Origin: Pseudomonadota bacterium
Lineage (GTDB): Bacteria; Pseudomonadota; Alphaproteobacteria; Rhizobiales; Xanthobacteraceae
Length of the DNA: 5,798 nucleotides
Assembly: GCA_021823875.1 (NCBI GenBank)
Contig: JAKAMD010000233.1
Location: 1-5,798 of the forward strand
Reading direction: 5' to 3'
Shown here piece after piece: positions 1 to 3,716 of this stretch. The position numbers and the translations under genes were made by a program. Each line of letters opens with the position of its first letter. The stretch's first letter is position 1. Below the pieces are notes generated by a model that was not told where the DNA came from, did not search any database, and saw nothing but the letters and a program-made list of their open reading frames with translations.

Positions 1-594
1 GATCGCCGTGGTGAAGCCGAACGCGGCCACCGAGACGAGCGAGGAGCCGACCGCATTGATCAGCGGCATGCCGGTGGCGAGCATCAGCCCGGGCACGATC
101 AGAAAACCGCCACCAATGCCGAAGAAGCCCGAAAGCAGGCCGACCGAAAAACCGGTGCCGACGAGAAACGGCAGCAGGCGCATGCTGGTGGCGAGCGTCA
201 GCTTGACGTCGGCATTGCCGCCCGACTTGCGCGGCCGCAGCATCATCAATCCGACCACCACCATCAGCACGCCGAACAGCATCAGCAGCTTATGGCCATC
301 GACCAGTTTGCCGATATGAGCGCCGGTGGCGGCGCCGACAATGCCGGCGGCTGCGAACACCATTGCGCACGACCATTTGACCGTGCGCATGCGGGTATGA
401 CCGGCGAGATTGACGGCTGCGCTCGCCGCCACGGCCAATGCGCTGGTGCCAATCGCGACATGAGGGGACGGAACGCCCACCACATAGACCAGGAGCGGCA
501 CCGCCAATATCGAGCCGCCGCCGCCGATCAGCCCGAGCGTGAAGCCGACCAGGCCGCCGGATGCGATGGCAATCAGATAATGCAGCGTCAGCAT
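1..594 (-). CDS. TauE/SafE-family sulfite/organosulfonate exporter, 3' part cut by the window edge
   Basis: A polytopic inner-membrane protein of the TauE/SafE family, whose members export sulfite, sulfoacetate or related anions. 198 residues are visible from ATG 594; the frame is still open at position 1, so the C-terminus (probably about 50 or more residues) lies outside. The sequence shows the family's internal duplication: a glycine-rich loop GLIGGGGSILAVP at residues 21-33 and a second copy, GIGGGFLIVPG, at residues 159-169, each next to long hydrophobic helices. A short basic loop (LRPRK, about residue 119) separates the halves. The start lies 23 bp after the rhodanese stop, with only a weak GGGG-type ribosome binding site, so translation probably depends on the operon. 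As third gene behind a persulfide-sensing repressor and a rhodanese, a role in removing sulfite made by persulfide oxidation is likely. Family assignment is strong; the substrate is inferred from context. Confidence 0.9.
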   Translation of the reverse strand, partial: MLTLHYLIAIASGGLVGFTLGLIGGGGSILAVPLLVYVVGVPSPHVAIGTSALAVAASAAVNLAGHTRMRTVKWSCAMVFAAAGIVGAATGAHIGKLVDGHKLLMLFGVLMVVVGLMMLRPRKSGGNADVKLTLATSMRLLPFLVGTGFSVGLLSGFFGIGGGFLIVPGLMLATGMPLINAVGSSLVSVAAFGFTTAI

Positions 595-617
595 GAGACC
601 CCGGCGGTTCAGTGGCG

Positions 618-998
618 TCAGCGGAACAAGGATGCCAGGCGCGCGAGCAATCCGCCTTGCGACTGGCCGTTGCTGCGGGCGGGGGCCGAGGTCGGCAGAC
701 CGGCGCGCTTCCAGGCATCGATGCCGCCCCCGAGCATATAAACGTCGCAGTTACCGGAGCGCGCGGCCAGCTTCTTGGCATTCATCTTGGTGCGCATGCC
801 GGACTTGCAATGGAAGATCAGCACGGTGTCGCCTTCGCGCGCGGGATGTTTGGCATCGATTTGCGACAGCGCGTGATGGCGCGCGCCGGGAATGTTCTCG
901 CCCGTATATTCGTAGGTTTCGCGGATATCGATCAGCACCGCGCCGTCCTTCACCAGCTCGGCGGCGCGCTCGGGCGAAATGGTCTTGACGTTACTCAT
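618..998 (-). CDS. Single-domain rhodanese (thiosulfate/persulfide sulfurtransferase)
   Basis: A 126-residue cytoplasmic rhodanese that would carry sulfane sulfur as a cysteine persulfide and pass it between donors such as thiosulfate or glutathione persulfide and thiol acceptors. The domain fills residues 1-105: the early LIDIRE segment (residues 22-27), the GENIPGARH turn (33-41), the active-site loop CKSGMR beginning at Cys64, and the closing LGGGIDAWKRAGLP motif. The six-residue loop is the size normal for sulfurtransferases, not the longer loop of Cdc25-type phosphatases. A tail of about 20 residues follows, low-complexity and then LLARLASLFR, which could form an amphipathic helix. No signal peptide is visible. 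ATG 998 is preceded by AAGGA at a rather long 13-nt distance. The gene lies 51 bp behind the ArsR gene and 23 bp ahead of the TauE/SafE gene, consistent with one transcript. Confidence 0.92.
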   Translation of the reverse strand: MSNVKTISPERAAELVKDGAVLIDIRETYEYTGENIPGARHHALSQIDAKHPAREGDTVLIFHCKSGMRTKMNAKKLAARSGNCDVYMLGGGIDAWKRAGLPTSAPARSNGQSQGGLLARLASLFR

Positions 999-1049
999 GG
1001 AGAGGGTGTCGTCCTTTGGTTGGATGGGAGTCGGTTTGAGCGTGGTCGC

Positions 1050-1382
1050 TTACGGACAGTAGATGTCTTGCAACAGCGCCAGCAGCCGGGTCGCGTTCGG
1101 ATCGGCGAGCCGGTAGTAGATGGTTTGGCCGTCGCGCCGGGTGCCGACCAGGCCCTCCTCGCGCATCTTGGCGAGGTGCTGGGACACGGCCGACTGGCTT
1201 AAGTGCACCGCCTCGGCCATGTCGTTCACCGCCATTTCGCGGACCGTGGCGAGCCGGCACAGGATCAACAGCCGGTTCTCATTGGCGAGCAGTTTGAGCA
1301 GGCCGGCGGCGCTCGCCGCCTTGCGCTCAAAATCAGCGATGCTGGCGCTCTTCTTGGCCGGCGCGCAGGCGAGTTCAGGCAT
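1050..1382 (-). CDS. bigR: ArsR/SmtB-family repressor of the BigR/SqrR persulfide-sensing type
   Basis: A 110-residue winged-helix dimeric repressor. The DNA-recognition helix is VHLSQSAVSQHLAKMREEGLV at about residues 59-79, followed by the beta wing RRDGQTIYYRL (82-92). The classical metal-site motif ELCVC of ArsR/SmtB metal sensors is absent; the equivalent helix reads LILCRLA with a single Cys42, and a second cysteine, Cys109, sits next to the last residue. In BigR and SqrR this pair reacts with sulfide-derived persulfides to form a polysulfide bridge that releases DNA. Cys6 is a third cysteine, in a flexible N-terminus. ATG 1382 is preceded by CAGGGAA at a suitable distance. The gene is first in a leftward operon with rhodanese and TauE/SafE genes and divergent from a persulfide dioxygenase, the usual BigR context. 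It probably represses both directions and itself. Family certain; effector inferred from cysteines and neighbours. Confidence 0.9.
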   Translation of the reverse strand: MPELACAPAKKSASIADFERKAASAAGLLKLLANENRLLILCRLATVREMAVNDMAEAVHLSQSAVSQHLAKMREEGLVGTRRDGQTIYYRLADPNATRLLALLQDIYCP

Positions 1383-1485
1383 GGATTTCGATTTCCCTGA
1401 TGCAGGCTTGTTAAATTAGATTTTGCTAATATATAGGCAAAGCAATACGATTGCCGCAAGAGCAAAAAATTGAGGGAGCGCAAAA
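1383..1485. promoter_or_regulatory. Divergent promoter region between the ArsR operon and the persulfide dioxygenase gene
   Basis: This 103-bp intergenic region is sharply AT-rich against its surroundings. Rightward, TTGTTA at 1408-1413 and TATATA at 1430-1435 with a 16-bp spacer make a plausible sigma-70 promoter. Leftward, reading the minus strand, TTGCCT (1440-1435) and TAATTT (1418-1413) with a 16-bp spacer make another. The two candidates interleave, so one bound repressor could block both. Rightward translation starts from a good Shine-Dalgarno, GAGGGAG at 1472-1478, 7 nt before ATG 1486. Promoter elements are read by eye and only approximate the consensus. Confidence 0.6.
1412..1433. 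promoter_or_regulatory. Putative BigR/SqrR operator palindrome
   Basis: A perfect inverted repeat ATTAG (1415-1419), 6-nt spacer, CTAAT (1426-1430), extended one mismatch further out by TA and TA to span 22 bp. The ATTA-N8-TAAT core has the size and AT-richness of operators bound by BigR/SqrR-type ArsR dimers. It lies between or over the -35 and -10 candidates of both divergent promoters, the position expected for repression of both operons. Binding by the adjacent regulator is inferred from family behaviour and position. Confidence 0.6.
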
Positions 1486-2361
1486 ATGCCGGTGTCGAAC
1501 AGCCCAGAAATCCGCGCATTCTTTGACGAGCCGACCAATACGGTGAGCTATCTGGTGTGGGATCCCACGACGCGCGACGGCGTGGTGATCGATCCGGTGC
1601 TCAATTTCGACCACCGCAGCGGCAAGGCGACGGTGGAGTCGTCGGACGCCATCCTGGCGGAGGCCAAAAAGCGCAGCGTCACCATCGGCATGGTGCTGGA
1701 GACGCATGTCCATGCCGACCATCTTTCGGGCGCGCCCTATATCAAGCTGAAGACCGGCGCCAAAGTCGGAATCGGCGAGCATATCCGCGACGTGCAAAGA
1801 ATTTTCCGTCCGGTGTTCAACGCGACCGATGTCTCGGGCGACGGCTCCGAATTCGATCATCTGTTCAAGGACGGCGAGCACTTCAAGATCGGCCGCATCG
1901 ACTGCGAAGTGATCCACACGCCCGGTCACACGCCGGCCTGCGTGTCCTACAAGATCGGCGACGCGGTGTTCGTCGGCGACACCATGTTCATGCCGGATTT
2001 CGGCACTGCGCGCGCCGACTTCCCGGGCGGCGACGCGCGCATGCTTTACCGCTCCATCCACCGCATCCTGTCGTTGCCGCCGAAAACGCGGCTGTTCATG
2101 TGCCATGACTACAAGGCGCCAGGCCGCGAAAAATATGCGTGGGAGACGACGGTCGGCGAGGAGCGTGCTCGCAATGTGCACGTGCACGAGGGCATCACGG
2201 AGGACGAGTTCGTGAAGATGCGCACGGCGCGTGATGCGACTCTCGCTGCGCCGCTGCTGCTGTTGCCTTCGATCCAGGTCAACATGCGGGCCGGCAAGCT
2301 GCCGCCGGCGGAAGCGAACGGCGTGCGCTATCTCAAGGTACCGGTGGAACTCGCATCCTAA
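1486..2361 (+). CDS. blh: Persulfide dioxygenase, Blh/ETHE1-like metallo-beta-lactamase-fold enzyme
   Basis: A 291-residue cytoplasmic enzyme predicted to use non-haem iron and O2 to oxidise glutathione persulfide to sulfite and glutathione. The MBL motifs are all present: THVHADHLSG with His74, His76, Asp78 and His79; HTPGHTPAC with His148; VGDTMFMPDFGTARADFPGG with Asp165; and MCHDY with His207. By analogy with ETHE1, His74, His148 and Asp165 would hold the iron. The DFGTARADFPGG stretch marks the persulfide dioxygenase branch rather than glyoxalase II or beta-lactamases. It lacks the extra N-terminal DUF442-type domain found in the longer Blh proteins of Xylella and Agrobacterium, so it is a single-domain version. 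ATG 1486 has a strong GAGGGAG ribosome binding site. It is transcribed away from the ArsR operon, with the putative operator in its promoter, so induction by sulfide or persulfide is expected. Family strong; exact substrate inferred. Confidence 0.92.
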   Translation: MPVSNSPEIRAFFDEPTNTVSYLVWDPTTRDGVVIDPVLNFDHRSGKATVESSDAILAEAKKRSVTIGMVLETHVHADHLSGAPYIKLKTGAKVGIGEHIRDVQRIFRPVFNATDVSGDGSEFDHLFKDGEHFKIGRIDCEVIHTPGHTPACVSYKIGDAVFVGDTMFMPDFGTARADFPGGDARMLYRSIHRILSLPPKTRLFMCHDYKAPGREKYAWETTVGEERARNVHVHEGITEDEFVKMRTARDATLAAPLLLLPSIQVNMRAGKLPPAEANGVRYLKVPVELAS

Positions 2362-2379
2362 CTGGCGTCGCCGCAGTCA

Positions 2380-3504
2380 TCAGTAACGAGCGACCAACAA
2401 GGTCAGCCAATCGGGCATAATCTCGACCAGCTTCGTTTCGAGATAACGGTCGAACCCGGTGATGATCATTGTGCCCATCGTCAGCAGCAGCAGGCCGAGC
2501 AGGACGTGGCCGACATGGCCGGCTATGTCCAGGCGCTTGCGCCAGCGCACCAGAGTCTGGTGCGAGATGGCACCGATGATAACAAGGGGCAGCGCGGTGC
2601 CGATGCCGAAGAAAAACATGGTCAGCGTGGCATAGCCGAGACTCTTGCCCTGGGCGGCGAGCGCGATGGCGGCGCCGAGTGTCGGACCGATGCAGGGACT
2701 CCACACCATGCCGAGCAGGGCGCCGACCAGGAATTGACCTGCCAAGCCCGCGGGTCCCACATGGGCCATGATGCGGTTGCCGGCCGCCCGGATCGGTTCG
2801 GCCAGCATCTCCAACCGGTGCTGCAAGCTATGGCTGAACAGTACCAAGGCGAACGCGATCATGATGCCGGCACCGGTCAGCCGAAATGCGGTACTGCCCA
2901 GGCCGATGCCCAATCCGATGGTGTCGACGAATATTCCGATCACCACGAAGAACAGGACGAAGCCGACGCCGAGCACCGCCGGACCTAAATGATGTTTGGT
3001 CGCAGCGGCGGCGAACACGATCGGCAAGAGCGGTATCACGCAAGGCGAGAGGATCGACAGGACGCCTGCAGCGAGCGCCAATAGGCAACCCGTGAATGAC
3101 AGGCCTGAGCCAATGGCACCGCGACCGGATACGCCTTCAAGAAAGGCCTCGATCACTTTCGGGTTGCTCTGTCCGGTCAGCCGGGCAATCTCGGTCTTGC
3201 CGTCGAACAGGATCAGCGTCGCAGGGACCGCCACCTTGAGCCGCTGCACGATTTCCTTGTCGCGATCGAAATCGATAGTGAAGATGATGAGATCTCTGAA
3301 GGCGGGGTTTTTCTCCAGTTTGCCTAGCGCCGGCGATTGCAGCGTGCAGCTTGAGCACCAAGAAGCACTCACATCGACCAGGATGTGCCGGCCTTGCGCC
3401 TGCGCCTGGGCGAAGCGGGAAGGTGAATAAAAGGCGAGGGTGGCGGCTTCGGCCGCAGCGCTCACCAGTGTGAGCAGAACAATTAGTGCCGTAATCTTTC
3501 GCAT
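2380..3504 (-). CDS. Periplasmic thioredoxin domain fused to CcdA/DsbD-type membrane electron carrier
   Basis: A 374-residue protein that likely transfers reducing equivalents from cytoplasmic thioredoxin across the inner membrane to periplasmic thiols. A signal peptide or anchor (MRKITALIVLL...SAAAEA, residues 1-20) is followed by a thioredoxin fold (about 22-125) with active site WCSSC (Cys50, Cys53) and the cis-proline at Pro94 in VAVPAT. The remaining 240 residues form about six membrane helices of the CcdA/DsbD beta type, with the two redox cysteines in LSPCVIP (Cys155) and WSPCIGP (Cys271); Cys140 is an additional membrane cysteine. In DsbD the thioredoxin domain follows the membrane part; here it precedes it, so the protein resembles SoxW joined to SoxV. 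It converges on the dioxygenase gene across 18 bp and has its own long leader. Possible clients are SoxYZ-like carriers, c-type cytochrome apoproteins or oxidised envelope proteins; the sequence does not decide. ATG 3504 has only a weak GGAACC ribosome binding site. Confidence 0.9.
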   Translation of the reverse strand: MRKITALIVLLTLVSAAAEAATLAFYSPSRFAQAQAQGRHILVDVSASWCSSCTLQSPALGKLEKNPAFRDLIIFTIDFDRDKEIVQRLKVAVPATLILFDGKTEIARLTGQSNPKVIEAFLEGVSGRGAIGSGLSFTGCLLALAAGVLSILSPCVIPLLPIVFAAAATKHHLGPAVLGVGFVLFFVVIGIFVDTIGLGIGLGSTAFRLTGAGIMIAFALVLFSHSLQHRLEMLAEPIRAAGNRIMAHVGPAGLAGQFLVGALLGMVWSPCIGPTLGAAIALAAQGKSLGYATLTMFFFGIGTALPLVIIGAISHQTLVRWRKRLDIAGHVGHVLLGLLLLTMGTMIITGFDRYLETKLVEIMPDWLTLLVARY

Positions 3505-3533
3505 GGTTCCGATCCGTCATGGCGTTGGAACCA
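3504..3533 (-). promoter_or_regulatory. Hairpin that would sequester the ribosome binding site and start codon
   Basis: On the minus strand TGGTTCC (3533-3527) can pair with GGAACCA (3510-3504) over a 16-nt loop. The second arm holds the only Shine-Dalgarno-like bases (GGA) before ATG 3504 and the A of the ATG itself. The loop contains the whole 3' strand of the 11-bp P1 stem, so P1 and this hairpin should be mutually exclusive. If it forms, it would lower translation of the thioredoxin-CcdA protein. Confidence 0.4.
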
Positions 3534-3537
3534 AAGA

Positions 3538-3570
3538 ATCCGTTCGGGGAAAATTCACGCGCGAACGGAT
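3538..3570. repeat. 9-bp perfect stem-loop (P2)
   Basis: ATCCGTTCG at 3538-3546 and CGAACGGAT at 3562-3570 are exact reverse complements around a 15-nt loop. No T-run follows on either strand, so it is not a typical intrinsic terminator. It may be a hairpin of the leader RNA or a protein-binding palindrome. Confidence 0.6.
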
Positions 3571-3577
3571 CGCCAGC

Positions 3578-3591
3578 GATATTGAAATATC
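3578..3591. repeat. AT-rich 6-2-6 palindrome (P3)
   Basis: GATATT, two bases, AATATC: a perfect palindrome. As RNA it would be a five-pair hairpin with a four-base loop (UGAA or UUCA depending on strand); as DNA it could be an operator. It does not match the ATTAG-N6-CTAAT site in the BigR promoter, so control by that regulator is not supported. Confidence 0.5.
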
Positions 3592-3596
3592 ATTGT

Positions 3597-3633
3597 GAAA
3601 TTGAATACATCGGCATTGCGATGGGTCAATTTC
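3597..3633. repeat. Two-part stem-loop (P4)
   Basis: GAAATTGA at 3597-3604 pairs with TCAATTTC at 3626-3633. Inside it, after a 3-by-2 internal loop, CATCG at 3608-3612 pairs with CGATG at 3619-3623 around a 6-nt loop. Thirteen base pairs in a 37-nt span make this a stable hairpin with an asymmetric internal loop, an arrangement more typical of folded RNA than of a simple operator. Confidence 0.55.
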
Positions 3634-3701
3634 CGCACGCCATGACGTCGCGGGGGCAGTGTTCGGTGTTGACGACGCGTGATTGAGTGACGCCGCCGGT
3701 G

Positions 3702-3716
3702 AGCGCGCCGCGCGCT
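3702..3716. repeat. GC-only 7-1-7 palindrome at the phaC stop codon
   Basis: AGCGCGC and GCGCGCT flank a single C and overlap the TAG stop of phaC (3717-3715). As RNA it could form a short, very GC-rich hairpin after loss of the inner pairs. No T-run follows on the minus strand, so intrinsic termination is unlikely; it might slow polymerase or mark an RNA 3' end after trimming. Low-complexity GC repeats of this kind can arise by chance in such genomes. Confidence 0.3.

Larger units (their letters stand above)
3505..3647 (-). promoter_or_regulatory. Highly structured leader of the thioredoxin-CcdA gene, candidate cis-acting RNA
   Basis: This non-coding segment ends at the start codon of the thioredoxin-CcdA gene. 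Read on the minus strand it can fold as a multi-branched junction: P1, 11 perfect pairs (3647-3637 with 3525-3515); P4, 8 plus 5 pairs (3633-3597); P3, 5 pairs with a four-base loop (3591-3578); P2, 9 perfect pairs (3570-3538). Single-stranded joiners are short (3, 5, 7 and 12 nt). The 3' strand of P1 lies inside the loop of a second hairpin that would mask the ribosome binding site, so the two folds compete. This is the arrangement of a riboswitch or similar leader, but no known class is recognised. Alternatively, it could be a palindromic intergenic repeat, or a promoter with several operators, since 3578-3607 is AT-rich. The stems are read directly; their function is inferred. Confidence 0.4.
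3515..3647. repeat. 11-bp perfect inverted repeat enclosing 111 bp
   Basis: CGTCATGGCGT at 3515-3525 and its exact reverse complement ACGCCATGACG at 3637-3647. Eleven matched bases at this distance are improbable by chance in a 200-bp stretch. The repeat could be the closing stem of a leader RNA or the terminal repeats of a small non-autonomous element. No target-site duplication is visible at its outer edges, which weakens the transposon reading. Confidence 0.75.

Noticed and set aside
1426..2187. A 253-codon open frame on the minus strand opposite the dioxygenase gene
   Set aside because: It is a shadow of a high-GC gene: His/Arg/Ala-rich with no recognisable domain, while the plus strand has complete metallo-beta-lactamase motifs and a strong ribosome binding site.
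2361..2377. Possible bidirectional terminator between the convergent dioxygenase and thioredoxin-CcdA genes
   Set aside because: The best hairpin is six pairs with a bulge (ACT-g-GCG, loop, CGC-AGT), overlaps the stop codon and has no T-run on either side.
3482..3495. ATTA-N6-TAAT near the start of the thioredoxin-CcdA gene as a second BigR operator
   Set aside because: The spacer is 6 nt against 8 in the divergent promoter, the outer bases do not match, and it lies inside the signal-peptide codons. Chance is the simpler explanation.
3578..3608. A sigma-70 promoter inside the AT-rich part of the structured leader
   Set aside because: Candidates on both strands (for example TTCAAT with AATATC on the minus strand, TTGAAA with AATACA on the plus strand) match the consensus poorly. 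It stays possible and would weaken the RNA-switch reading, but is not strong enough to annotate.
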